Positions 8,977-17,449 of a stretch of DNA of 64,000 nucleotides are shown here, in pieces. A program made the position numbers and the translations under genes. Every line of letters starts with the position of its first letter. The stretch's first letter is position 1. The notes beneath the pieces are model-generated. The model searched no databases. It was given only the letters and a program-made list of their open reading frames with translations, and had not been told where the DNA came from. The DNA is from Gracilimonas mengyeensis (GTDB lineage Bacteria; Bacteroidota; Rhodothermia; Balneolales; Balneolaceae): positions 1 through 64,000 of the forward strand of contig NZ_FXTP01000007.1 of assembly GCF_900182705.1 (NCBI RefSeq), read 5' to 3'.

Positions 8977-9366
8977 TTAGTTTCCCGGCAAAACTTTAAC
9001 CGTGGCCGCCCGGGCGCGCTCACTGATCATGGGGCTCAGATAGGGACTACCACTGTATTTATCCTTGTACGCTTCATCAATTTTGTCATTGATGCTTTCA
9101 CCTTTTACCGGCTCAAAACGCACTTTCTTTTCCATACCGGCGGCTTCAATTTTCCCGGCCTTTTGCTCAATGGCAGACTGATACCAGCTGGAGGAAGTGC
9201 CATTATAGGCCCGCACATAAAGCTCTCCTTCTACTTCCACTACCCAAATCCAGGTAAGGGTGCCGAAGGTTTCTCCGTCCTCCCGGTATGGAGCAATGTG
9301 AAAGTCATCCTTTTGGGCTATTTGTTGTTTCTCTTCGTCTGTTAATGTGGTTGAAAGGTCGCTCAT
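8977..9366 (-). CDS. DUF2255 family protein
   Basis: A 129-residue protein starting at the ATG giving MSDLSTTLTDEE. A longer frame upstream to 9456 has poor coding character (MCSGDIGHSLRNC) and is not used. The central TLTWIWVVEVEGELYVRAYN and SSWYQSA segments match DUF2255, a small domain of unknown function with a nitroreductase-associated or split-barrel look, here ending in ARAATVKVLPGN. It lies 125 bp downstream of the cupin at 9492, on the same strand, and may be the last gene of that unit. Confidence 0.8.
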   Translation of the reverse strand: MSDLSTTLTDEEKQQIAQKDDFHIAPYREDGETFGTLTWIWVVEVEGELYVRAYNGTSSSWYQSAIEQKAGKIEAAGMEKKVRFEPVKGESINDKIDEAYKDKYSGSPYLSPMISERARAATVKVLPGN

Positions 9367-9491
9367 GCTTGTATGTATGCTTTTTCCTGTTAAAGTGATG
9401 TGCAAGAAATACCGGCCGCAATTTCTGAGGCTATGACCGATATCCCCTGAACACACTTAATTCACTTAGTTTCTAAGAGTGACTTGAAGAT

Positions 9492-9890
9492 TTAACTTGC
9501 CGAATACTGTTCGTCAGAAACTTTTTCTTCCCAGTCTACAGCCTTTCCATCCTTTTCTTCCTGAACGGCAATGTGACTCATGGCTTTATCAGCAGAGGCA
9601 CCGTGCCAGTGTTTTTCACCCGGCTCAAACCAAACCACATCTCCGGGCCCTACTTCTTCTATAGGTCCGCCTTCACGCTGTACCCAGCCTAAACCGGATT
9701 GAATAATCAGGGTTTGTCCTGCGGGATGGGTATGCCATGCGGTTCGTGCACCGGGTTCAAAGGTTACGACTACACCTGCAGCTTTGGTTACTTCTTTCTT
9801 TTGAAATAAGGGGTCGATTCTAACTGAACCTGTGAACCATTCTTCGGGTCCTTGTACAGAATTAAGTGACTTATTTTTGGTAATTTCCAT
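9492..9890 (-). CDS. Cupin, hydroxynitrile lyase-like metal-binding type
   Basis: A 132-residue single-domain cupin. The metal ligands are plain: H53 and H55 in WHTHPAGQ, Q59, and H94 in GEKHWHG. This is the layout of the manganese cupins represented by GtHNL and of the cupins that accompany carboxymuconolactone decarboxylases. No signal peptide, so cytoplasmic, unlike its paralogue at 12957. It sits 12 bp downstream of the cyclophilin-like gene (stop at 9903) and is probably co-transcribed with it. Reaction unknown; C-C lyase, isomerase or dioxygenase activity are all possible. Confidence 0.88.
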   Translation of the reverse strand: MEITKNKSLNSVQGPEEWFTGSVRIDPLFQKKEVTKAAGVVVTFEPGARTAWHTHPAGQTLIIQSGLGWVQREGGPIEEVGPGDVVWFEPGEKHWHGASADKAMSHIAVQEEKDGKAVDWEEKVSDEQYSAS

Positions 9891-9902
9891 AGTGGTTATC
9901 TC

Positions 9903-10373
9903 TTAATTTTGAATGTCGAATGTTGCGGTATTTGTGGAAGCCAGGGCCTCTACAAAACCTGAAATGTCTTCGATATGCGCTATTGGAATCAGTCCTTTTG
10001 CATATCTGAAATCTTTATAAAAAATGGCGACATCGCCCCAGGGAGCGTAATACATCACATCTCCTTTAGACGCTTCCGCTCCTTCGGGGGCATCTTTGGT
10101 ACTTAGGGCCGGGTCGGGATAGAAAATCTTTTCTATGCCCGCATAATCTTCCAGCTCTGTGGTAAAAGGCATCTGATCAAGCAGGCTCTTTGCGGTTGGG
10201 TTATCTTGATAAATCACGGTAAATGTTTCTGATCCTGCCGTAATCGTCCCTTCAATCTTTGATCCGTTTGTAGCCATTTTCTCTGTTATTTTTTGATCTG
10301 TTTGTACTGTTGCCGGATGGAGGAAGCTCATCACTCCCATCATGAATGGCATCAGAATTGATATGAGCGTCAT
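9903..10373 (-). CDS. Cyclophilin-like fold protein (Cyclophil_like2)
   Basis: A 156-residue protein with an N-terminal hydrophobic segment (MPFMMGVMSFLHPA), probably a signal peptide, then a cyclophilin-like beta-barrel from about 38. IYQDNPTAKSLLDQMPFTTE, GDVMYYAPWGDVAIFYKD and LIPIAHIEDISGF are the standard markers of this family. These proteins lack the classical peptidyl-prolyl isomerase active site and have no proven function. They recur beside AraC regulators, aldo/keto reductases and cupins, as they do here. It directly precedes the cupin at 9492. Confidence 0.85.
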   Translation of the reverse strand: MTLISILMPFMMGVMSFLHPATVQTDQKITEKMATNGSKIEGTITAGSETFTVIYQDNPTAKSLLDQMPFTTELEDYAGIEKIFYPDPALSTKDAPEGAEASKGDVMYYAPWGDVAIFYKDFRYAKGLIPIAHIEDISGFVEALASTNTATFDIQN

Positions 10374-10570
10374 GCCTTGCCTTGGTTTAGGGGTAATATG
10401 ATGCTGTATAAGTGATCCACAACAGAGAAAACTTCCGGCAGAGTCCCTAACATCCGGACTCTGCGGAAGCTCCCTGTTGGGATCTGTCCGTTTGCTGAAT
10501 GACTAAACCTTCCTACACTGAAAGTTTAAGGGGATGGCTAGGGACTTATAATCCATATGTCATCTCCACC

Positions 10571-10812
10571 CGGTCATCCAGAGGATACCTCCGATGGACC
10601 TTGCATTTTGCAGAGCATCCGCTCATCATTCCTTAGAACTATTTCCAGTGACTCCTAGTGCACTAACTTTGGCCAGTTGGTAATCATTTTCTGGCTAAGG
10701 TTCTTCGGGAGTACCCTCTGAATGACGCTAAATGTAAAGATAGATTTCTTTGGAATACTTAAGTGATGCATTAAAAGTGTAAGGTTTAGAACACTCCACT
10801 GGGACCAATAAA
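10571..10812. repeat. Dispersed repeat family C, copy 2
   Basis: Second copy of the element at 5791, ending 10 bp before the stop codon of the aldo/keto reductase. It splits the oxidoreductase cluster into an AKR-ADH-cupin part and a cyclophilin-cupin-DUF2255 part. The remaining sequence at 10374-10570 has no clear feature. Confidence 0.75.
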
Positions 10813-10822
10813 AAACTTCAGA

Positions 10823-11683
10823 TCAGCCTTTTGCAAAAACAGGAAACTTGCTGGATTCGCCGTAGTCTTCGATAGGCTTCCGGTTCTTCAGCGTTGCCAT
10901 ATCCTCCTCAGAGATTTCAAAATCCACCGCCGCATTACTTTTCATATGCTCGGGATTGGATGTTTTAGGCAGGGGAAGCAGACCAAGCTGAAGATCATAT
11001 CGTACGCATAACTGTGGTACGGATACATCGTATTTGTCAGCCATTTCTTCCAGGTCATCGGCACCTAATAACTCACCGTGACCAATGGGAGAATAAGCTT
11101 CTACCAGGATTTCATTTTCTTCACAGAACTCAATCAGTTCGAAAGGCGTGTTGCTAATGTGTGCAAGCACCTGGTTCACCATAGGCTTGATTGTTCCGTT
11201 GTCGAGAATATTCTGCAGGTCTTCCTTCTCAAAGTTGGACACACCGATCGCTTTAAGCTTTCCGGCTTCATACGCTTCTTCCAAAGCTTTCCATGCTTCC
11301 AGGTTACCTTCAAAGAAACGTTCTTCTCCCTGAAAATCTTTCCACGGTTTTGGACTGTGGATAATCATCAGGTCAATATATTCCAGACCTAATTTTTCAA
11401 GGGACTCGTCAATGGATTTCACTGCTTCGTCATAAGACTTAATTTCAGCGGCAAGCTTGGTGGTAATGAACAGCTCTTCGCGGTCCACTCCACTTTCCCG
11501 GATGCCTTTACCCATCTCTTCTTCATTCTGATAGGCTTGGGCAGAATCAATGTGGCGGTATCCGGCTTTCGTAGCTTCTTTAACAATATTGACGGCTTCA
11601 TCACCATTTACAAACCAAGTACCGAGACCTATTTTAGGAATTTCAACTCCATTTGAGAGGGTATATTTCTCTTCTAAAATCAT
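10823..11683 (-). CDS. Aldo/keto reductase (DkgA-like)
   Basis: A 286-residue (beta/alpha)8 NADPH-dependent reductase. The catalytic tetrad D46, Y51, K76 and H109 is intact, with GYRHIDSAQAYQNE and the AIGVSNF and PLPKTSNPEH segments for cofactor binding. Relatives reduce 2,5-diketo-gluconate, methylglyoxal and other reactive aldehydes. It follows the zinc ADH at 11735 in the same orientation with a 51-bp gap. AKR plus ADH under an AraC regulator matches the yqhC-yqhD-dkgA arrangement of enterics, so aldehyde detoxification is the likely role. The start is preceded by the ATAACAACT leader also seen before the neighbouring ADH. Confidence 0.92.
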   Translation of the reverse strand: MILEEKYTLSNGVEIPKIGLGTWFVNGDEAVNIVKEATKAGYRHIDSAQAYQNEEEMGKGIRESGVDREELFITTKLAAEIKSYDEAVKSIDESLEKLGLEYIDLMIIHSPKPWKDFQGEERFFEGNLEAWKALEEAYEAGKLKAIGVSNFEKEDLQNILDNGTIKPMVNQVLAHISNTPFELIEFCEENEILVEAYSPIGHGELLGADDLEEMADKYDVSVPQLCVRYDLQLGLLPLPKTSNPEHMKSNAAVDFEISEEDMATLKNRKPIEDYGESSKFPVFAKG

Positions 11684-11734
11684 AGTTGTTATCTCTTTAT
11701 TTTTTATTAGTTAATTACTTTTATTCTTTCTTGT

Positions 11735-12946
11735 CTAAAACGTAGCCGCATCAATCACATACCGGTAACGGGCTTTCTTATCCACTACATTTTCCCAGGC
11801 CTTATTGATTTCTTTCGCATCAATCACCTGTATTTCCGGGCGAATGCCGTAATCGGCACAATAGTGTACAACTTCCTGGGTCTCTGGCATTCCGCCGATC
11901 AGTGAAGCGTTAAAGTTCACCCGGGTGGAGGCCAAGGCAATGTTGCTCAGGTTGATGGAAAAGCCATCAGGCATCCCTACATAGGTGAAATTACCATACG
12001 GTTTTACACATGCTTCATACGGTGCTGCGTTAAACTGGTAAGGAATGGTACAGATCATATAGTCAAGCGTTTTGCTGTAGGCACCTAAGTTGCTCATGTC
12101 ATCATTGACTACAATTACTTCTTTGACGCCCCAGGATTTGATGTCTTCCACCTTATCGGGAGAAGTGGTAAAAGCGTACACTTCCGCACCTTTGGATACG
12201 GCCAGCTTCACTGCCATATGACCTAGTCCACCAATACCGGCCACCCCTACTTTCTCTCCAATATTGAAATCTTCTTTCATCAACGGAGAATAAGTGGTGA
12301 TACCTGCGCAAAGCAGTGGCGCGCCTTCTTCAAAACTGATGTGTTCCGGAATGTGAACGGCGAAATGATCTCTGACCACAATCTTATCGGAATAACCGCC
12401 CTGTGTAATCCCAGTTGGGGAGTCTTCATCAGGATAACCGTAGGTGAATAAAGTTTCTCCCCGTTCGCAATGTTGCTCATCTCCGTGTTTACAGCTGTCA
12501 CATTCCATGCAGCTGTCCACCATGCAGCCCACTCCTGCACGGTCGCCCACTTTAAACTTGGTTACATTTTTACCAACGGCAGCTACCACTCCAACAATTT
12601 CATGTCCCGGCACCTGAGGATATTGCTGCTGCCCCCAGTGGCCTTTCATCTGGTGGATATCGGAATGGCAAATGCTGGCAAACTTTACGTCTATCAGAAT
12701 GTCATCTTCTCCCACCGGCCGGCGTTCAAACTCCCATGGACTCAGTTTTCCGGATTCGTCCGTAGCCGCATAACCTTTGGACTTAATGTTTGTCTCAAAG
12801 AACAAGGCGCTATTTTGCTCTGCCTCAGGGCTTGCAAATAATTGCCCAGAACCGGCCATGGATAAACCGGCACCGGCCAGCACGGTGCGTTGCAAAAATT
12901 CTTTTCTTGAGTGGGTTCCCTTTTTAGGTTTTTCAGTGTTTTCCAT
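11735..12946 (-). CDS. Zinc-dependent alcohol dehydrogenase (CAD family) with Tat-like leader
   Basis: A medium-chain dehydrogenase of the cinnamyl-alcohol/YahK branch. From the chosen ATG at 12946 (MENTEK, 403 residues) it has a leader with SRKEFLQRT and a hydrophobic stretch, resembling a Tat signal although the second residue of the pair is K, not R. Catalytic zinc ligands lie in CHSD and GHEIVG. Structural zinc cysteines are in CMVDSCMECDSCKHGDEQHC, and the Rossmann motif is GIGGLGHMAVKL. A start at 12982 would overlap the preceding cupin and lacks support. It probably turns reactive aldehydes into alcohols; export to the periplasm would be unusual for an NAD(P)H enzyme and needs the leader to be genuine. 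Confidence 0.88.
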   Translation of the reverse strand: MENTEKPKKGTHSRKEFLQRTVLAGAGLSMAGSGQLFASPEAEQNSALFFETNIKSKGYAATDESGKLSPWEFERRPVGEDDILIDVKFASICHSDIHQMKGHWGQQQYPQVPGHEIVGVVAAVGKNVTKFKVGDRAGVGCMVDSCMECDSCKHGDEQHCERGETLFTYGYPDEDSPTGITQGGYSDKIVVRDHFAVHIPEHISFEEGAPLLCAGITTYSPLMKEDFNIGEKVGVAGIGGLGHMAVKLAVSKGAEVYAFTTSPDKVEDIKSWGVKEVIVVNDDMSNLGAYSKTLDYMICTIPYQFNAAPYEACVKPYGNFTYVGMPDGFSINLSNIALASTRVNFNASLIGGMPETQEVVHYCADYGIRPEIQVIDAKEINKAWENVVDKKARYRYVIDAATF

Positions 12947-12956
12947 AGTTGTTCTG

Positions 12957-13448
12957 TTATTTTGTTGAGTTAAATTCTTCATCGGTTACCGCATCTCCCC
13001 ATTCTACAATCCCCTTTTCGGTATTGGGAACCATATAGATATGCGTCATGCTGCTATCAGCAGATGCACCGTGCCAGTGTGAGACATTGGGCGGGCATTT
13101 AACCACATCGCCTTTCCTAATAATCTCTTTGGGCTCACCTTCAATTTGGTGATAGCCTTTGCCTGCAGTTACTAATAAAATCTGTCCGGCCGGATGGGAA
13201 TGCCAGTTGCAGCGGGCTCCGGCTTCAAACACTACGTTACCGGCGGCCGTGGTGAAAACAGAATCGGCATCCACTAATCCATGGACGTAGGCATTGCCGG
13301 TAAAAAATTCAGATGGCGCTAAATCTCCCTTTGGATAAATTGTCTTTTCTTTTTCTGATTGAGCAGTTTGAGTACCGGGATTTTGGCAAGCCTGTAAGGT
13401 GAATATCAGGGTGAATAGAAGTGCTGTACTAAATACGAATCTCTTCAT
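12957..13448 (-). CDS. Cupin-domain lipoprotein
   Basis: A 163-residue cupin with an N-terminal lipoprotein signal (MKRFVFSTALLFTLIFTLQAC, lipobox LQAC with the acylated cysteine at 21). The metal-binding residues lie in NWHSHPAGQ and VSHWHGAS, as in the cytoplasmic paralogue at 9492. It is the first gene after the AraC regulator and lies 10 bp upstream of the ADH start, so the two form an operon. An exported cupin next to an apparently Tat-exported ADH suggests a shared envelope substrate; this is inference. Confidence 0.88.
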   Translation of the reverse strand: MKRFVFSTALLFTLIFTLQACQNPGTQTAQSEKEKTIYPKGDLAPSEFFTGNAYVHGLVDADSVFTTAAGNVVFEAGARCNWHSHPAGQILLVTAGKGYHQIEGEPKEIIRKGDVVKCPPNVSHWHGASADSSMTHIYMVPNTEKGIVEWGDAVTDEEFNSTK

Positions 13449-13545
13449 GGCCTCATGTTTGATTTAAATTACACCATGAATATAGCCCGAGGCCTGCCTT
13501 AGCTGGTAAAGACTTTCAAACCATTAGTTAAGATATTCAAACTTT

Positions 13546-14412
13546 CTACCGGAATGAGGTGGGAGTAGCCCCGGTATGCTTCTTAAAGAAGTTGTTGAAA
13601 TAGGTAGGATATTCGAAGCCAAGGGAATAAGCGATCTCTGAAATATTCCAATCGGTATGCTGTATTAGTGCTTTTGCCTCGTTTACAATTCGTTCGCTGA
13701 TGTGGTCGGTCGTTGGTTTTCCGGTTACTTCTTTTACCGAACGGTTGAGGTAATTGACATGAATGTTCAAATCTGAAGCAAAATCCTGTGCCGTTCTTAA
13801 ACCCAGGGGCTGATCTTTTCTTTCGATGGGAAACTGTCGTTCCAATAATTCCAAAAATACCCTTGTTATACGCGAAGCCGCATTTTTCTCCGTTTCGTAA
13901 TTTTCGGAGGGCTGCATTTTGAGGGCTTCATGGAGAATCAAATGGATCTGATTTCGGATCAGGTCATCTTTGTATTTATAATCGGATTGCTGTTCATCAA
14001 TCATTCGTTCAAAAATGGAATTCAGATATTGGCGCTGCTCTTCGGAAACATGGAGAATAGGCGTCCCTCCCATCTCAAAGAGCGGCGATTTCAACAAACT
14101 TTCAGAATGATCAGACAGCTGTAAAAATTCCTCTGAAAACAGGCAGGTATAGCCCACATATTGGGTAGATAAGGTTTCCCATGAATACGGAATATGCGGA
14201 TTACCAAAGAATAGCACCGTACCCTCGGCCTCGAAGCTGCGGTCGGCATAATGGATTTTACTTTCGCCGGTAGTCAGGCAGATTTTGTAGAAATCCTTGC
14301 GGCTATAGGTCCGGGTAGCTTCACTGTCATCCTCAATTTGAAAGACGTTAAAGCCTTTCAGCTTGAGCTTTTGATTAAATTCCGAGAGAGTACGTTTTTC
14401 TTTGACTTCCAT
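13546..14412 (-). CDS. AraC-family transcriptional regulator of the aldehyde cluster
   Basis: A 288-residue regulator. Residues about 20-180 form a cupin-like sensor domain (YADRSFEAEGTVLFFGNPHI). The two C-terminal HTH motifs run from about 195 to 288 and include LNRSVKEVTGKP and ISEIAYSLGFEYPTYFNNFF. It is encoded immediately upstream of the cupin-ADH-AKR genes on the same strand, with a 97-bp gap that probably contains the operon promoter. By analogy with YqhC it should activate that operon in response to aldehydes or electrophiles. Confidence 0.9.
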   Translation of the reverse strand: MEVKEKRTLSEFNQKLKLKGFNVFQIEDDSEATRTYSRKDFYKICLTTGESKIHYADRSFEAEGTVLFFGNPHIPYSWETLSTQYVGYTCLFSEEFLQLSDHSESLLKSPLFEMGGTPILHVSEEQRQYLNSIFERMIDEQQSDYKYKDDLIRNQIHLILHEALKMQPSENYETEKNAASRITRVFLELLERQFPIERKDQPLGLRTAQDFASDLNIHVNYLNRSVKEVTGKPTTDHISERIVNEAKALIQHTDWNISEIAYSLGFEYPTYFNNFFKKHTGATPTSFR

Positions 14413-14546
14413 ATTTTAAGTTATGAAAATCAAACTTATTTCAAAAGAGCAGCAGTTCACTCCCTTAGAGCTCGTTCCCAAAGCCACTGGTACACACCGG
14501 GCGGAGGTTTACGGTGGTTCACCAATTTTAAAAGAAGCTATGCCCA

Positions 14547-14852
14547 CTACCTACAGACCTTTTTTAAATTTTGCCAAAATGAAATAATGAGACCTGAGTT
14601 TATTTCATCGTCTTTAATTTTCTGAAAATTATCAATTAACTTTTGCTCCTTCCTGTTAGGTTTTCTTTCCCTACCATTACCCTGATGACATTGTCCCATT
14701 GGAAGGATCAAACTTACATCAGAGCAATTCACTTCAAAAACTACACAGATGGAAGCATTATCTCTTCTTCTATTTTGTATCTGTTCTGATATCCACCGAG
14801 GTCTAATTCCTGAACCTTTTTCAGTTGCCTGATTTATTCTTATGGTAATCAT
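14547..14852 (-). CDS. Possible small hypothetical protein
   Basis: An open frame of 101 codons in the 714-bp gap at 14413-15126. It starts at an ATG after an AGAGAT leader and has balanced composition (ASICVVFEVNCSDVSLILP, then a basic C-terminus). No family is recognised and no neighbour supports it. It may be chance; the rest of the gap shows nothing. Confidence 0.3.
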   Translation of the reverse strand: MITIRINQATEKGSGIRPRWISEQIQNRRRDNASICVVFEVNCSDVSLILPMGQCHQGNGRERKPNRKEQKLIDNFQKIKDDEINSGLIISFWQNLKKVCR

Positions 14853-15126
14853 ATCTCTGACTTTTAAATTAAAGTTAACTATAATTTAATAGCCAACAGT
14901 GTCAGATCATGTCACCCTGTTTATAAAAACTTCCAATCCTTCCTAACTCACTAAACGAAAGCCACAAATTCTTTTGTTTCCATCAAATAGAGGTTTTTAC
15001 CCTTACCAAGCTTCAGGGGCAAGACAAAATCCTGTAAATCTACTCAATCCTGCATAATCCCGGTTCAAACGCCCGTAAGCTGAACCAGGATTTATAGGAT
15101 GACCAAGATTAGCAAGATTTTATCAT

Positions 15127-15819
15127 TCACTTCATCCGCCTTATCCTCGCCCCTCTCACCATCAACCAAATACAAAGTGATACTTCCCCAAGCGCTGCTG
15201 AAATTCCTACTATCCATCCAAACATCACTTTATACTCGGGATACAGAATGAATCCAAAGCTCTCGGTCAGGTAGCCAAAAGCAGCGCAGATCATAAGGAT
15301 TCCAAGTAAAGTTGGGAAATTGTACGATTTCATCAGTAAATAGCCAAGGATGAAACAGTGAACTCCAAACGTAACGCCGGCCAGGATGTATCCGAGGTGA
15401 TGCATTTCCATGAAAAACTGGGAAAATTCCATCAACTGTAGACTGCTGAATTGAGCAGCTAAACCAGGACTTTCCAACACCTTCAAGGCCGCAAAGTGAT
15501 TCAGTAAATTGGCAGTAGCAATGCCAGGATGGGCTATCAATCGGAATGCCGCCATAGCGAGAGCCAGTGGCTTATGCACTGATTTTAACAGCACATACAG
15601 CAATACAGAAATAGCTACGTCGGTTGAAAAGGCAATCAGATCGGTAATTAATCCCCAGCGAAATAATGAAGTTGCATTCAAAATATTTTGGGCAGTCATG
15701 GCTGCATCGCCGGCTACATAAATAGATTCACGAACTACGCCCTGGCTAAAGCCGGCACACACAATTACCAAGAAGTACAATACGCCCGTAATTCTGCCTG
15801 TTTTCTTAAGATCTTTCAT
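15127..15819 (-). CDS. DUF4386 integral membrane protein
   Basis: A 230-residue protein with about six transmembrane helices. The start MKDLKKTGRITGVLYFLVIV and the LLFV-rich helices, with the conserved MEMHHLGY segment, match DUF4386, a family of inner-membrane proteins without a known activity. The start is fixed by a strong ribosome site, GGAGG, 6 bases before the ATG. The gene overlaps the last 14 bp of the MDR at 15806, so the two are translated from one transcript. Confidence 0.88.
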   Translation of the reverse strand: MKDLKKTGRITGVLYFLVIVCAGFSQGVVRESIYVAGDAAMTAQNILNATSLFRWGLITDLIAFSTDVAISVLLYVLLKSVHKPLALAMAAFRLIAHPGIATANLLNHFAALKVLESPGLAAQFSSLQLMEFSQFFMEMHHLGYILAGVTFGVHCFILGYLLMKSYNFPTLLGILMICAAFGYLTESFGFILYPEYKVMFGWIVGISAALGEVSLCIWLMVRGARIRRMK

Positions 15820-16795
15820 AGCTTCCCTCCTTATGAATCGTTAACAGTACATTCCCTTTCTTCCGCCCGGATTCCACATAGCGGTGTGCTTCCTGAATCT
15901 CCTCCATCGAATAACTCCGATCTATTACCGGACGAAGGACTCCTTTCCTGATCATATCAGTAACTTCCTCCAGGGACTCTTTGGTTTCTTTAGTGATCCC
16001 GGTAAAAACCTTCTTCCCCTTTCGCAGTGCGTTTCCCATCATTCCAAACATCAAGCCGATATTAAAAGCCGTTGAAATGAAGTGGCCTTCATCGGTAAGA
16101 TGATCCCTGACCTTCCTGAAACTCAGATTTCCCACCGTATCAAAAATGATGTCGTACTGTTGATTGCTCCGGGTGAAATCCGTGGTCTTATAATCGATGA
16201 CGGTATCGGCGCCGATTTCTTTTACCCATTCCACATTGCTGGTGCTGCAGATACCAGTCACATGAGCTCCTGCAGCTTTGGCGATTTGAACCGCGTAACT
16301 TCCCACACTTCCCGAAGCCCCATTAACCAGCACCGAACTTCCGGATTTTAAATTTCCTTGAGACAAAAAGAATTGAGCCGTCATTGCTCCTATTGGAACG
16401 GTGGCTAACAGTTCTTGATCGATGCCTTTCGGTGAGCGTCCCAATACGCTGTTTTCATCCACTGTGATATATTCCGCATAAGCCCCGGTTTTCATTCCCG
16501 TGCTGCCAAAAACTTTATCGCCTGCAGAATAATTAGTAACTCCTGCACCCACTTTCACCACTTCCCCGGCAAACTCTTGTCCCAATACGGTTTGCTTTGG
16601 CTTAAAGAAGCCGTTCGCTATCCGCACCATAAAGGGATCCGCCTTTCGTAGATGCCAGTCGGCGGCCGTCACCGAGCTACTGTTTACTTTGATGAGCAGC
16701 TCCCCGGAACCCGGCTCCGGTATTGGACTTTGCATTAGTTGCAGCACTTCAGGGCCGCCATACTTTTCGTAGATTATTGATTTCATCGTCTTCAT
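15806..16795 (-). CDS. NAD(P)-dependent quinone oxidoreductase-like MDR
   Basis: A 329-residue zinc-free medium-chain dehydrogenase. It has GELLIKVNSSSVTAADWHLR near the N-terminus, a Rossmann motif VNGASGSVGSYAVQIAKAAG and AHVTGICSTSNVEWVKEIGAD, as in the quinone oxidoreductase/zeta-crystallin group. The zinc ligands of true ADHs are absent. The start is taken at the ATG at 16795 because GGAGG ends 6 bases upstream; an in-frame ATG at 16807 lies at that ribosome site itself. It is coupled to the DUF4386 gene. A paralogue lies at 50400. Substrate unknown. Confidence 0.9.
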   Translation of the reverse strand: MKTMKSIIYEKYGGPEVLQLMQSPIPEPGSGELLIKVNSSSVTAADWHLRKADPFMVRIANGFFKPKQTVLGQEFAGEVVKVGAGVTNYSAGDKVFGSTGMKTGAYAEYITVDENSVLGRSPKGIDQELLATVPIGAMTAQFFLSQGNLKSGSSVLVNGASGSVGSYAVQIAKAAGAHVTGICSTSNVEWVKEIGADTVIDYKTTDFTRSNQQYDIIFDTVGNLSFRKVRDHLTDEGHFISTAFNIGLMFGMMGNALRKGKKVFTGITKETKESLEEVTDMIRKGVLRPVIDRSYSMEEIQEAHRYVESGRKKGNVLLTIHKEGSYERS

Positions 16796-16828
16796 GTGTA
16801 CCTCCATAGGTTTTTTATTGAATGGAAT

Positions 16829-17449
16829 TCACCGAATGGCGGAAAGATCATTTCCGGTCAAAGCCGATACATTTCGCGTTATTTTTTTGATGTCCCAGTT
16901 CCACCATTGCAGCTTGAGCAGCTGTTCAATATTTTCTTTAGAGAATCTTTTTCTGATGAGGCTGGCCGGGTTTCCGCCCATCACACTATAGGACGCCACA
17001 TCTTTTACGATTGCTGAATTTGCAGCAATGATAGCCCCATCCCCTATTTTAACCCCGCCCATGATGGTGGCATTATGGCCGATCCAAACATCATTGCCAA
17101 TAATGGTATCCCCTTTGGTGGGATAGGATTTATTCTCCATGGCCTGCTCCCAGCCGTTTCCAAAAATGGCGAAAGGATAGCTTGTTATAGCATCAGTCAG
17201 ATGATTGGCGCCGTTCATGATGAAGGAAACGTCGGAGGCAATCATACAGAATTTCCCGATTATGAGTTGGTCCTCGGTGAAGTCGAAGTGATACTTCACA
17301 TTCTTTTTGAAATTTTGGACGTCTTCCAAATCATCGTAGTAGGTGTAATCTCCCACTTTGATCTTTGGATCATCTATCAGGTTCTTCAGAAAACATAGCT
17401 TTTTGTGATGTTCTAAAGGGAAAAGGGTGTTTTTATCTGGTCCGGTCAT
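16829..17449 (-). CDS. Vat-like xenobiotic/streptogramin A acetyltransferase
   Basis: A 206-residue hexapeptide-repeat acetyltransferase of the Vat/xenobiotic acyltransferase class. The segment GDYTYYDD is the family start signature. IIGKFCMIASDVSFIMNGANH holds the catalytic histidine (H83), and NDVWIGHNATIMGGVKIGDGAIIAANS and YSVMGGNPASLIRKRF form the CoA-binding coil. LQWWNWDIKKI closes the trimer contact. Vat enzymes acetylate streptogramin A; chromosomal relatives in environmental bacteria may use other acceptors. The frame is open to 17575, but the family starts near MTGPDKNTLFPL, so 17449 is chosen. Confidence 0.88.
   Translation of the reverse strand: MTGPDKNTLFPLEHHKKLCFLKNLIDDPKIKVGDYTYYDDLEDVQNFKKNVKYHFDFTEDQLIIGKFCMIASDVSFIMNGANHLTDAITSYPFAIFGNGWEQAMENKSYPTKGDTIIGNDVWIGHNATIMGGVKIGDGAIIAANSAIVKDVASYSVMGGNPASLIRKRFSKENIEQLLKLQWWNWDIKKITRNVSALTGNDLSAIR

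Noticed and set aside
12280-12968. Frames antisense to the zinc ADH
   Set aside because: They mirror ADH codons and lack ribosome sites and homology.
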